NCBI GenBank assembly: GCA_002420115.1
Contig: DIHK01000066.1
Span: 23,668 to 73,502 of the forward strand
Source of the DNA: Nitrospira sp. UBA5698
GTDB lineage: Bacteria; Nitrospirota; Nitrospiria; Nitrospirales; Nitrospiraceae
Length of the DNA stretch: 49,835 bases
Direction of reading: 5' to 3'
The first letter of the stretch is position 1. Every line of letters starts with the position of its first letter. The translations under genes were made by a program, and so were the position numbers. This document shows, piece by piece, positions 8,049 through 18,300 of this stretch. Below the pieces are notes generated by a model. It was not told the origin of the DNA, did no database searches, and worked only from the letters and a program-made list of their open reading frames with translations.

Positions 8049-9031
8049 CACGGTCGTTGGTCATTGTGCATCCGGGCGCTTTGGGAGATGTCCTATTGGC
8101 CGTACCGGCAATCCAGCGACTCGGAGCTCGGTACAACGGGCGTGAGATTCTGCTGATTGCCCAGGGTTCTATCGGTCGATTGCTTGTCACGTGTGGCATC
8201 GTCAATCACTGGATGTCGTGGGATGGACCAGGTGGGGCCGGGCTCTTTTCTAGGGGCGCTCCACTACCGGGTGAGCTCACAACGTGGTTGAATCGATGTG
8301 ATGCTGCAGTTGCCTGGCTGGATAACAATAAGGACGCTCTTCGCGCCACTTTCCGGGAATTCCATATTCCACAAGTATGGGTCCAATCTCCTTCCTCTCC
8401 TGTCTTACGCGCGAAGCATCAAAGCGATCGTTTTCTTGAAATAGTGGATGAACCCGTCGGTGATGGGTTGTCAGAGAGGTTCGTCCAAGTCTCTCCGGGT
8501 ATTGTGGAAGAGGGCAGTGCCTGTCTTGAGCGTATCGGGATTCCAACGGGGCGGCCATTTGTGCTGGTCCATCCTGGAAGCGGCAGCACGCATAAGTGTC
8601 TCCAGCCAGTCACCATTGCGGATATTATTCAGGGGCTTGATCATAAGGGCCTGTTCCCGGTTGTCATCGAGGGACCGGCTGATCAGCATGCGGTTGAGCA
8701 CGTCCTGGAGGTCATCAGGCCAAGACCTCCAATTCTTCGAAATCTTGAACTCACGGTGCTTGCCGGAATTCTGGTGCAAGCCAGATTCTGTCTCGGTCAT
8801 GACTCGGGTGTGACCCATCTGGCTGCTCTCCTCGGTGTCCGTACCGTTGCCGTCTTTGGACCAACCGACCCGGCTCGGTGGAGACCTCGTGGGGATCACG
8901 TGACGATTGTGCGAGGACCGTCCTGTCTCTGTCCATCATGGGATGACGTGCGAGACTGTCACGAAAAGCCTTGCTTGGATGTGCAGACGGATCAGATTTT
9001 CACAGCGCTCGAAGCCGCTGGATTAACATAA
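8045..9031 (+). CDS. Glycosyltransferase family 9 (heptosyltransferase-like)
   Basis: A protein of 328 residues of the ADP-heptose:LPS heptosyltransferase family, cytoplasmic or peripheral to the inner membrane. The N-terminal domain starts SLVIVHPGALGDVLLAVPAI, and the C-terminal nucleotide-sugar domain has FVLVHPGSGSTHKC, CLGHDSGVTHLAALLGV and VFGPTDPARWRP, all family signatures. It probably adds a sugar to the lipopolysaccharide core; the exact acceptor cannot be told. Its start overlaps the mobA stop. A cysteine-rich C-terminus (CLCPSWDDVRDCHEKPCLD) is a common feature in this family. Confidence 0.85.
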   Translation: MTRSLVIVHPGALGDVLLAVPAIQRLGARYNGREILLIAQGSIGRLLVTCGIVNHWMSWDGPGGAGLFSRGAPLPGELTTWLNRCDAAVAWLDNNKDALRATFREFHIPQVWVQSPSSPVLRAKHQSDRFLEIVDEPVGDGLSERFVQVSPGIVEEGSACLERIGIPTGRPFVLVHPGSGSTHKCLQPVTIADIIQGLDHKGLFPVVIEGPADQHAVEHVLEVIRPRPPILRNLELTVLAGILVQARFCLGHDSGVTHLAALLGVRTVAVFGPTDPARWRPRGDHVTIVRGPSCLCPSWDDVRDCHEKPCLDVQTDQIFTALEAAGLT

Positions 9032-9144
9032 CTTTCCCCAGAACCCCTCGGAATTCAAAGTAAACCGCCTTGTCTCTCGCTGTCTCATAATGCTAGAGTG
9101 CTCCGTTGATTTCCGTCTGTTAGTCACGGCTGAGGAGAATTATT

Positions 9145-10869
9145 TTGTCGCCAGGTATCGTGCAAGGAAAGGTCGTCACCGCTCTGCTCACGGCTCTCAA
9201 TGGGGCAAAGCAAAAAGGGCAGCTACGGACACCGGTCTGGCCGACGCTGAGTCTGGATGCTCCGAAGCGACCAGAATGGGGAGATCTGGCCTCAACCGTG
9301 GCGATGTCTCTGGCGGCTTCTGAGCAGAAGGCACCTCATGATATTGCTCAGATTATTGTCGACAATCTCCCTGAGCGAGACCGATTGTTTGATCGTGTGG
9401 AAATCATGAGGCCGGGGTTTTTGAATCTCACCGTCAAGCCGGCTCTTTGGCAGGAAGTTGTTCGAGAGATCGCGGCGCAGGGCCGATCATATGGCCGGAC
9501 AGATATTGGGGCCGGACGTCGAGTATTGGTTGAGTATGTGAGCGCCAATCCGACGGGTCCGTTGCATGTCGGCCACGGTAGAGGAGCTGCGGTTGGACAG
9601 GCCGTCGTCCGATTATTGAATGCGATCGGGTACGATGCCGTGGGCGAGTATTATATCAACGACGCCGGACGACAAATGAAATTGCTGGGCGCGTCCGTCT
9701 ATGCTCGGTACCAAGAATTGTCCGGACGGACGATCGCATTTCCCGAAGACGGCTATCACGGTTCGTACATTACAGCGGTGGCCCAGCAGATCAAGGCCCA
9801 GCTTGACAGTGTTGCTGAAAAGCTGACTCCTGCTGATCTTGAAGCTCGCTGTCGGTCGCTTGCGTATGAAATCCTGCTGGGATTTATCCGTGAGGATCTT
9901 CGGTCGTTCGGCATCGAAATCCAATCCTGGTTCAGCGAAGCGTCCCTTCTTGAATCCAAAGCGATTGAGCAGGCGTTGGATGAATTGAAAGTCAGGGAGC
10001 TTGTGTTCCACCAAGAGGGTGCCTGGTGGTTTCGGGCGTCCCTGTACGGCGATGAAAAGGACCGTGTTGTCAAGAAACAGGATGGTGAGTATACGTACCT
10101 GGCTTCCGATATCGCCTACCACTATGACAAGCTGCGGCGTGGCTATGATCTCCTGATCAATGTGTTCGGTGCCGACCACCACGGGTATGTTCCACGCATG
10201 CAGGCCGTCATGCAGGCTTACGGACATCCGAAAGAGCGTCTTCAGGTCGTGTTGGTCCAGCTGGTGAAGCTGCTCCGGGACGGCGTCGAAGTAAAGATGT
10301 CCAAGCGGACCGGTGAGTTCATCACCATGCGGGAAGTGATTGATGAAGTTGGGGCTGATGCGGCGAAGTTTTATTTTCTCATGCGGGATTCCAAGACCCA
10401 CTTGGAGTTTGATTTGGAATTGGCCAAGCAGCGTTCCAGCGACAACCCGGTGTACTATGTGCAGTACGCGCATGCAAGAATTTGCAGCCTCTGGCGTGTC
10501 GCCTCTGAACGGGGCATCGTCCGTCCGTCCGCGAGTGACGTGGATCTCACGGTGCTGACGGATCCGGACGAGTTGGGCCTGATCAAGAAGTTGGCTGCGT
10601 ATCCCGAGGTGCTTCAGGCGAGTGCCCTGGCCTTTGAGCCGCACCGGGTGACGTATTACCTTCAGCAGTTGGCGGCGCTCCTGCACACCTTCTATAACAA
10701 GCACCGGATTCTCCCTCCGGCTGGTGAGCCAGATGCTGATGCATCGGTGGCGGCTGAAGTGCTCACACCCAGCCGCACGGCCGCACGGCTGGTCTTGATG
10801 GCAGCGGTCCAGCAGGTGATTCACAATGGGCTGGACGTGTTGGGGCTGTCGGCTCCTGAACAGATGTAG
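9145..10869 (+). CDS. argS: Arginyl-tRNA synthetase
   Basis: A protein of 574 residues; it charges tRNA-Arg with arginine. It starts at TTG 9145, supported by GAGGAG at 9132-9137 and by the expected N-terminal Arg-tRNA-synthetase domain (residues 1-100). The class I signatures are clear: SANPTGPLHVGHGRG (HIGH-type motif near residue 153) and KMSKRTGEF (KMSKS-type near 384). The anticodon-binding (DALR) domain fills the C-terminus with FEPHRVTYYLQQLAALLHTFY. Its length is normal for ArgS. It stands 113 nt after the glycosyltransferase gene and 20 nt before tgt. Confidence 0.96.
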   Translation: MSPGIVQGKVVTALLTALNGAKQKGQLRTPVWPTLSLDAPKRPEWGDLASTVAMSLAASEQKAPHDIAQIIVDNLPERDRLFDRVEIMRPGFLNLTVKPALWQEVVREIAAQGRSYGRTDIGAGRRVLVEYVSANPTGPLHVGHGRGAAVGQAVVRLLNAIGYDAVGEYYINDAGRQMKLLGASVYARYQELSGRTIAFPEDGYHGSYITAVAQQIKAQLDSVAEKLTPADLEARCRSLAYEILLGFIREDLRSFGIEIQSWFSEASLLESKAIEQALDELKVRELVFHQEGAWWFRASLYGDEKDRVVKKQDGEYTYLASDIAYHYDKLRRGYDLLINVFGADHHGYVPRMQAVMQAYGHPKERLQVVLVQLVKLLRDGVEVKMSKRTGEFITMREVIDEVGADAAKFYFLMRDSKTHLEFDLELAKQRSSDNPVYYVQYAHARICSLWRVASERGIVRPSASDVDLTVLTDPDELGLIKKLAAYPEVLQASALAFEPHRVTYYLQQLAALLHTFYNKHRILPPAGEPDADASVAAEVLTPSRTAARLVLMAAVQQVIHNGLDVLGLSAPEQM

Positions 10870-10889
10870 TCCACCACCTTCCACGAACG

Positions 10890-12068
10890 ATGATGCAATA
10901 CCACATTCACCACCCCGACCCACATAGCCACGGTCGCATCGGTGAGTTGACGACAGGGCATGCCACGATTGAGACGCCGGCGTTCATGCCGGTGGGATCC
11001 CTGGGGCCGGTGAAGGGGCTTGAACCGAAGGATCTGCAGGAGTTAGGGTTTGGCTTGATGCTCAATAATGCGTACCATCTGTACCTGCGTCCTGGGCACA
11101 AGATCGTCGCAGACATGGGCGGGCTCCATGCCTTTACCGGCTGGGCCGGGGCCATCCTCACGGACAGCGGAGGATTTCAGATTTTCAGTTTGGCGAAATT
11201 GTGCGCGATCACGGATGATGGCGTCACATTTCAATCGCATATCGACGGGTCGACGCATGTCATCACACCGGAGAAGGCGATCGAGATTGAGGAAGCGTTA
11301 GGGGCCGACATTATTATGGTGCTGGATCAGTGCGTGGCGCTTCCTGCAGGCCGAGAGGTTGTGCAGGAGGGGGTACGCCGGACCAGGCTCTGGGCAGAGC
11401 GCTGTCAAGCGGCGCGTCGTCGGACGGACCAGGCCTTGTTCGGGATCGTTCAGGGTGGATTGGAGGCTGACGTACGCGTCACATCGGCCAGGGATCTGGT
11501 GGCCTTGGGGTTCGAGGGCTATGCCATCGGGGGATTGTCCGTCGGTGAGAGTAAGGCGGATATGTACAAGATGCTGGATGTCACGGTTCCGGAGTTGCCG
11601 GAGTCGAAACCTCGATATCTGATGGGTGTGGGACTTCCGGAAGACTTAGTCGAGGGCGTTGCTCGAGGGGTCGATCTCTTTGACTGCGTCGTTCCGTCGC
11701 GTCATGGGAGAACGGGGTCGCTTTTTACCACATCAGGGCGGGTTGTGATTAAGCAGGCGAAATATGCGGATGATGAACGGCCGATTGATCCCGATTGTGG
11801 GTGTCCGGTGTGTGCCCGGTATTCTCGGGCGTATCTGCATCATCTGTTCATGGTCAAGGAGATGTTGGGGGCTCGACTCAACACGATCCACAATCTTTGG
11901 TATTTCTCCGAGTTGATGCGCGGGATTCGAGACGCCATGCGGGAGAAAAGGTTCCCGGCATTCCGCGAGGCCTTTTATCGTCACCGTGATCAATCGAGCC
12001 CAAGAGAAGATTCAGGGGACGGTGAGTCGAACGCTCACCGCGAATGCGAACATAGTCATCAGACATAG
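10890..12068 (+). CDS. tgt: tRNA-guanine(34) transglycosylase
   Basis: A protein of 392 residues that swaps guanine 34 for preQ1 in tRNAs with GUN anticodons, a step of queuosine synthesis. Family motifs: TPAFMPVGSLGPVKGL, LNNAYHL, the general-base region TDSGGFQIFS (Asp near 92), FGIVQGG, YAIGGLSVGE and the nucleophile region LFDCVVPSRHGRTG. The zinc site is CGCPVCARYSRAYLHHLF. Position -3 of the conserved P-T/S-R-x-x-R loop is normal. The last 25 residues are an unconserved polar tail. The usual grouping tgt-yajC-secD-secF is present: yajC starts 15 nt downstream. Confidence 0.96.
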   Translation: MMQYHIHHPDPHSHGRIGELTTGHATIETPAFMPVGSLGPVKGLEPKDLQELGFGLMLNNAYHLYLRPGHKIVADMGGLHAFTGWAGAILTDSGGFQIFSLAKLCAITDDGVTFQSHIDGSTHVITPEKAIEIEEALGADIIMVLDQCVALPAGREVVQEGVRRTRLWAERCQAARRRTDQALFGIVQGGLEADVRVTSARDLVALGFEGYAIGGLSVGESKADMYKMLDVTVPELPESKPRYLMGVGLPEDLVEGVARGVDLFDCVVPSRHGRTGSLFTTSGRVVIKQAKYADDERPIDPDCGCPVCARYSRAYLHHLFMVKEMLGARLNTIHNLWYFSELMRGIRDAMREKRFPAFREAFYRHRDQSSPREDSGDGESNAHRECEHSHQT

Positions 12069-12083
12069 AAGGGAAGATGTGCG

Positions 12084-12419
12084 ATGTTGATGGAATCACT
12101 GGCATGGGCGGAAGGAACGGGCGGGGCAGCTGCGGGTGGCGGAGCAGGAGGGTTTCTGTCGTTGATTCCCTTTCTGCTGATCTTCGTGATTTTTTACTTT
12201 CTCCTCATTCGGCCGCAGCAGCAGAAGCAAAAGCAGCAACAGGCGTTGTTGGACGCCGTCAAAAAGGGCGACAAGGTGGTGACCACTTCAGGTATTTGGG
12301 GAACCATCACCAATCTTGGGAAAGATACCGTCACGCTGCAAATCGCCGACAATACCAAGATCAAGATGCAGCGAGAGAATATTTCCCGACTGCGTACGGA
12401 AGATGAAGACAAGGAATAG
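12084..12419 (+). CDS. yajC: Preprotein translocase subunit YajC
   Basis: A protein of 111 residues with one transmembrane helix (FLSLIPFLLIFVIFYFLLIRP) followed by the typical QQQKQKQQQALLDAVKKGDKVVTTSGIWGTI segment and a short basic cytoplasmic domain. YajC joins SecDF as an accessory complex of the Sec translocon. It lies 15 nt after tgt and 39 nt before secD, which is the standard order. Confidence 0.95.
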   Translation: MLMESLAWAEGTGGAAAGGGAGGFLSLIPFLLIFVIFYFLLIRPQQQKQKQQQALLDAVKKGDKVVTTSGIWGTITNLGKDTVTLQIADNTKIKMQRENISRLRTEDEDKE

Positions 12420-12458
12420 CGCTGGGTTGGCCAAACAGGATAAGGGGTTGGGGGCGAG

Positions 12459-14096
12459 ATGAAAAAAGTAGGTGGGCGCTTATGGTTGTTGGCACTGGTG
12501 TTGGTGGGATCGTTCGTCTCATTTCTTCCTTCCTACCCGCCGCTCTATCAAGCCATGCCGAGCTGGTTGAAGGCGGTGCTGCCGAATAAAGGCATTACGC
12601 TGGGTTTGGATCTGCAGGGCGGTATCCACATGGTCTTGGAGGTGGATGAGAATCGAGCCGTGGAAATCGCGGTCGATCGATCGGTTACGGCATTGCAAGA
12701 CCTCCTGACGGAGAAGAAGATCGCCGTTGACTCGGTCAAGCGGGTCGGACATGAACAAATTACGATTCAAATCCCGAATGCCGAGGCTAAGGCATCCACT
12801 CAAAAGCTGGCCGATAGCTTTCCGAGCTTCGTTGAAAACGAATCGGCGGAATCGGCGGCGACGGTCGTGTGGGTGTTGCGCGAGGCGGAGACCAAGCGCA
12901 TCAAGGATTCGGCGATCAATCAAGCATTGGAAACGATCCGAAACCGAATCGATCAATTCGGGGTTGCGGAACCGATCGTACAGCGGCAGGGCTTGAAGCA
13001 GATCGTCGTCCAGCTCCCGGGCGTCAAGGATCCCAAGCGCGCTAAGGATTTGATCAAGGAAACCGCGTTGCTCGAATTCAAGATGTTGGATGAAGACATC
13101 CGGCTGGACTTGCCGGGGCATGTGACGAAGGACAAAGAGGCTGAGGTGCTACAGCAGTTTGAGAGCAAGCTGCCTGAGGGCGATCAGATCTTGTTCGAGC
13201 GGGTGGTTGATAAGGACACGGGGGTTGAATTTCGTGCTCCCTACGTGGTCAAGAAGCGCGTGATGTTGACCGGCGATGTCCTGAGCGACGCGCGGGTGGC
13301 CATCGGCCAATTCAACGATCCGTACGTGTCGATCACCTTCGATTCCAAGGGTGGGCAAGAGTTCGAGCGCATCACTGCGGAACATGTCAAAAAGCGCATG
13401 GCTGTGGTGCTGGATAACACCATCTATTCCGCGCCGGTCATCCAAGAACGAATTGCCGGAGGGCGGGCGCAAATTACCGGGACGTTCACCACGCAGGAGG
13501 CCAACGATCTGGCCATCGTGCTGAGGGCCGGCGCCCTTCCGGCACCGTTGAAGATCGTTCAAGATCTGACGGTGGGTCCGTCGTTGGGGCAGGACTCCAT
13601 CGACAAGGGGGTGAAGGCGACCGTGATTGCTGGGGTCATGGTCGTCGTGTTCATGATCGTGTATTACCGTCTGTCCGGCCTCATTGCAGATTTTGCGTTA
13701 GCCTTGAATCTCATCTGTCTGATGGGGGCGTTGTCCGCCTTGACGGCGACGTTGACCCTCCCGGGGATCGCGGGCATCGTGTTGACGATCGGGATGGGGG
13801 TCGACTCGAACGTCTTGATCTTTGAGCGCATTCGGGAAGAGCTTCGAAGCGGGAAGGCGGTGCGGTCGGCTATCGATGCGGGGTATGACAAGGCCTTGCT
13901 GACCATTATCGACTCACACGTCACGACCTTGATTACGGGGGTGGCGTTGTTTCTCTTCGGGACCGGGCCGATTAAGGGGTTTGCCGTCACGCTGTGTTTA
14001 GGCATCACGATCAATCTCTTTACGGCATTGGTCGGGACGAAAGTGATTTTTGATCTCTTGTATCAGAAGCAGAAGGTTGAAGCGCTGAGCATTTAA
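12459..14096 (+). CDS. secD: Protein translocase subunit SecD
   Basis: A protein of 545 residues of the RND-like SecDF complex, which uses the proton gradient to pull secreted proteins across the inner membrane. One N-terminal helix, then KGITLGLDLQGGIHMVLEVD (the SecD-type D1 motif), a periplasmic P1 domain, and a C-terminal membrane domain of five helices with IVLTIGMGVDSNVLIFERIREE. Its length is normal. It is followed after 2 nt by the frame of secF. Confidence 0.96.
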   Translation: MKKVGGRLWLLALVLVGSFVSFLPSYPPLYQAMPSWLKAVLPNKGITLGLDLQGGIHMVLEVDENRAVEIAVDRSVTALQDLLTEKKIAVDSVKRVGHEQITIQIPNAEAKASTQKLADSFPSFVENESAESAATVVWVLREAETKRIKDSAINQALETIRNRIDQFGVAEPIVQRQGLKQIVVQLPGVKDPKRAKDLIKETALLEFKMLDEDIRLDLPGHVTKDKEAEVLQQFESKLPEGDQILFERVVDKDTGVEFRAPYVVKKRVMLTGDVLSDARVAIGQFNDPYVSITFDSKGGQEFERITAEHVKKRMAVVLDNTIYSAPVIQERIAGGRAQITGTFTTQEANDLAIVLRAGALPAPLKIVQDLTVGPSLGQDSIDKGVKATVIAGVMVVVFMIVYYRLSGLIADFALALNLICLMGALSALTATLTLPGIAGIVLTIGMGVDSNVLIFERIREELRSGKAVRSAIDAGYDKALLTIIDSHVTTLITGVALFLFGTGPIKGFAVTLCLGITINLFTALVGTKVIFDLLYQKQKVEALSI

Positions 14097-14158
14097 CCAT
14101 GACGCCATCGGTACTGACTGTCCAGGGTGAGGCTCAGGGCTATCAAAAGGGAGCGCGC

Positions 14159-15076
14159 ATGTTAGAGATTCTAGGGAAAACCAACATTGACTTCATGGGA
14201 AAGCGCCAGTTTGCCTTTCTCTTTTCTGGCATCATGGTGCTGCTTGGGCTGATCGCGCTCGTGCAGATTGCGCGAGGGGCGGCCAATCTGGGGATCGACT
14301 TTGCCGGAGGAACCGCGGTTCAGCTGAAGTTCGACCAACCCGTTCGGATCGATGAAGCTCGAAAGGTTCTGGAGACGAACGGACTTGGTGATGCAGAATT
14401 GCAGGAATTCGGGCAGGACAATAAGCTGCTCATTCGAGTGAAGACCTCCACCACGATTGAGGAAAAAGTTGCGGAACGTGTGGTGGCGATCTTCTCCAAG
14501 GATTTCCCCAGCAATAAGTTTGTGGTCGACTCCACCACCGAGATCGGTCCGACCATCGGCAAGAAACTTCAAGAAGATGCGCTCGTGGCCATCGTCATTT
14601 CGTTCGTGGGCATCATTCTCTACATCGCGGCTCGATTCGAGCTGCGTTTTGGAGTTGCAGCGGCACTGGCGACCTTTCACGATGTGCTGGCCGTCGTCGG
14701 CGTCTTTTATATCTTGGACAAAGAAATCACGCTGCTGATCGTGACGGCACTCTTGACGCTGGCCGGGTATTCGCTGACCGACACGGTGGTCGTCTTTGAC
14801 CGGATCAGAGAAAATCTGAAGCAGCGCCGACGAGAGAGCGAGGAAGCGACGATCAACAGCGCCGTCAATCAGGTCTTAAGCCGGACCATCGTGACCAGCT
14901 TGACTGTGGTGCTGGTCCTCATTCCCTTGACCTTCGCAGGAGGAGAAGTTCTCCATGATTTTTCGCTGGCCCTGCTGGGGGGTGTGATTTTCGGGACCTA
15001 TTCATCGGTCTTCGTTGCGAGCCCGCTCTTGCTCTTGTGGCCGGGAGCACAGGGCCGACTCTTGAAACGCAATTGA
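14159..15076 (+). CDS. secF: Protein translocase subunit SecF
   Basis: A protein of 305 residues, partner of SecD. The frame is open from an ATG at 14099, but ATG 14159 is preferred: AAGGGAG lies 5 nt upstream and the protein then begins MLEILGKTNIDFMGKRQ, the normal SecF start. Motifs are GIDFAGGTAVQLKF and, in the membrane half, TLAGYSLTDTVVVFDRIREN. It is the last gene of the tgt-yajC-secDF group. No clear U-tract terminator follows; the next 230 nt hold an imperfect inverted repeat. Confidence 0.95.
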   Translation: MLEILGKTNIDFMGKRQFAFLFSGIMVLLGLIALVQIARGAANLGIDFAGGTAVQLKFDQPVRIDEARKVLETNGLGDAELQEFGQDNKLLIRVKTSTTIEEKVAERVVAIFSKDFPSNKFVVDSTTEIGPTIGKKLQEDALVAIVISFVGIILYIAARFELRFGVAAALATFHDVLAVVGVFYILDKEITLLIVTALLTLAGYSLTDTVVVFDRIRENLKQRRRESEEATINSAVNQVLSRTIVTSLTVVLVLIPLTFAGGEVLHDFSLALLGGVIFGTYSSVFVASPLLLLWPGAQGRLLKRN

Positions 15077-15126
15077 TCGAATGGCGCAATCGAGCGGCGT
15101 TGTTCGTTCCGGAGGGTAATCGCTGA

Positions 15127-15191
15127 TTGCAAGTTTCAGGTTTCATGTTGTCCGAGAGCAGCTCCGAACGCGTGAAACGAGAAACCTGCAA
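15127..15191. repeat. Imperfect inverted repeat after secF
   Basis: Two 21-nt arms (15127-15147 and 15171-15191) are reverse complements at 17 of 21 positions, with a 23-nt loop. Both arms are built from variants of a TTTCAGGTTTCA-like unit. It could act as a transcription end or RNA-stabilising hairpin, or be one copy of a dispersed repeat. The remaining intergenic DNA up to 15309 shows nothing recognisable. Confidence 0.5.
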
Positions 15192-15309
15192 GTTGAAGTC
15201 TTTGAATCAGGACACTTCTCCGTTCGAGATGCTCACGCCCTGAGCTTTATAGAAGGGCGAGAAACGCGTCACCCCTCACAGGTTTCCGCATCCTGAGCGG
15301 ATCATCCCT

Positions 15310-18300
15310 ATGACGATCTGGAGCCGGTCATATAGTCTCCAGCAGAAAATCATCGGCGCGATCGTCATGGTCGGCCTCCTCCCACTTGCCCTCCTGCTTG
15401 TCCTGATCTATGCGGAAGAACGACGAGTGCTGCGTGAGACGACGGGTGCGGATTTCAAGGAAGTCGCCGTCGAAGCTGCTCGCCGGATCGAGATGCAGAT
15501 CACGCGAGGAATGAGCGAAGCCCAGCAGCTGGCGACCACGCCATTTGTCCGCACGGCCGTCTTTGAGGCAAATCGGACGTACGAAGGCAAGGACGCACGT
15601 AGCATTTCGGAAATCATCAAGGAGTGGCAGCAGCGATGGGGACAGCGGGCGAAGCGAAGCGAGTTTCCGCTGTTCGTCAACCGGATCGTGACTAACTACT
15701 TGATTCAGTGGCATGAGATTCGAAAGTCCGACTATATCGGCATCTTGGTAACCGATGGGCAGGGTGCGTTGGTCGTCAGCTCGATTCCGCAAGTGGACTA
15801 CTCCTATGCCAAGACAGCCTGGTGGCAAGCGGTCGTCAAGAATGGTGGCCGACGACCCTATGTGAGCGACATCACCTTTGACCCTGCGTTTGGCACGCAT
15901 GTCGTGGCTGTGGCCACCCCGATCCTGGATGATCACCGGCAGACGGTGATCGGAGCCGTCACAATCCTGTTACGGCGCGATGCGCTCTTTCAATCGATCG
16001 CGGAGAAGTCCTTTGGAGCGACCGGACATGCCATGTTGGTGGCGACAGATGGGGGAGTCGTTATTTGTCCGATCCTTGCGCCGGAAGCCCATTCGATCGA
16101 TACCGAGTTTCTTGACACCATAACCACTACCAAACCAGGGTGGCTCATTGCGGCTGACGATTGGCACGGCAACAAGGATGCACTGATTGGGATAGCACCG
16201 GTGCGGTTTCCCGATCTTCTTGAACCAGGGAGCCTGGGCGGAAAGCGTTGGATGACGGTTGTTCGCCAGGATCCAGCCGAAACATTCGCTCCGTTGGGCG
16301 AATTGATCGCCAAAGTACTCGTGTTTGGTGTCGTAGTGTCGTTGGGGCTCGGCGGAATCGGAGTTCTCGTCGCTCGCCGGATTGCAAAACCGGTTCGTCT
16401 GTTGCACGACGGAGTCCAGCAGATCGGAAGCGGTCGGTTGGACCAGCGGGTGGAACTGAAGACCGGCGATGAAATCGAAGGGCTTGCGCGGGCGTTCAAT
16501 CAGATGGCCACCAATCTTCAATTGTCCTTTGGCCAATTGGAACAGCGCATCGCCGAGATCAGACAGCTTGAGGAGAAATATCGGGACTTAATCGAGCATG
16601 CGCCGGAAATGATTTGCCAACTGGATCGAGGCGGACGGCTCGTGCATATCAACAAGACAGGGCTCGATAAGCTCGGGTATAGCCGTCAAGAGATGTTGAC
16701 CATGAAATTGTGGGAACTGGTGCCCCAAGGCCAGGAAGGCCAGGTGTTGCACTATCTCGAACAGCTGGTGTGTCGAGGGCAGAGTTCAATCGAGACGGTA
16801 TTACTGACGAAAGACGGCCGCCGGATCGATGTCGAAATTCATGCGACCGCACTGTTCGACCAGGAACGTGGCGGATTGGTGCATTCTCGTGCGTTTGTGC
16901 GTGATGTGACGGAACGACGCCGATTGGAGCAGGAGTTGCAGCGGTATACCGTGGGATTGGAACAGGTCGTGTCGGAGCGCACCAGGCAGTTGACGGTCTC
17001 CCAAGCTCGCTACAAGGCCCTCTTCGATGTGGTGGCGGATTCCGTGTTTATGGTCGACGTGACGGGAGCGGTCGTCGCGGTGAATGAGCGGGAGTCCCAG
17101 GTCCTAGGGTATGCGGAATCGGAGATTGTCGGGAAGCCTATCCGCGATGTCCTGCTTCCGGAATATCAGGGAATGTTCGAAGGCTGGCTGGCCGATGTCT
17201 GTACGGAGCAACGGCAGGTCACGACCCAGGAGATCGCCGTGCGCCATGCCGATGGCCATGAGGTTCCTGTGGAAATGGACCTGATTCGAGTCGGTGGAAC
17301 CGACCCGCTTCTCGTCATGGTGCAGCTGCGGGACATCACCGTTCGGAAGAAGCTCGAGCGCCAGCTCCAATCCTATCGTGAAGATCTCGAACTCAAAGTC
17401 AGCGAGCGGACGCGAGAAATCGAGGAGACGAAGCAGTATCTGGAGAATCTGCTTGAGAACGCGAATGATGTCATCTATACGCTCGATCTGGATCAACAGT
17501 TCACCTACGTCAACAGCAAAGTCAATGCATGGGGCTATCGCAAGGATGACCTGATCGGCCGTCCCTATCTCTCGCTCCTGTCACGGCGTCATCGTGGGCG
17601 CCGGCTGAAGAGCACATTGGATATCGGTGCCAAACAGGTGTACGAGGTTGAAATTGTGACTCGTCTGGGCGAGCTGCGCACCGTGATGGTCAGTGTCTCG
17701 CCGTTGCATGGGGTGGACGGTCAAATTTTGGGAGTGCTCGGTATCGCGCGCGACATGACGGAGACCAAGAAGCTGGAGCGACAGATTCAAAACGCGGAAA
17801 AACTGGCGTCGATCGGCAAGCTCGCGGCCGGCGTGGCGCATGAGATCAACAATCCGCTGGGTGGGATCCTGAACTGTCTCTACAACCTTCGAAAAGGGAC
17901 ACCCTCACCGGCACGCCAGGAGGAGTATTGGACGTCGATGGAGCATGGTGTTCGGCGTGTGCAAAAAATCGTCCGGCAATTGCTCGATTTTTCGCAACAG
18001 CACGAGCCGGCGTTCAGCCAGGCCGATATCAACCGAGTCGTCGATCAGGTGCTGACGCTGACGACCCATCTGTTTGCGCCCAGTGGAATTCGCCTGGAGA
18101 TCATCCAGGGACAGAGCCTTCCGCCTGTCATGGTCGACCGGCACATGATCGAACAGGTGCTGATGAATTTGATCCTCAATGCCGTGCAAGCGATGAAACA
18201 GGGCGGGGTCCTGACCATCCGGACTTCCGTGTCGGAAGGCGTCTGCCGTGTGGACGTGCAAGATTCCGGGGCCGGGATTCCGGCCTCGGTACTCCCGCGT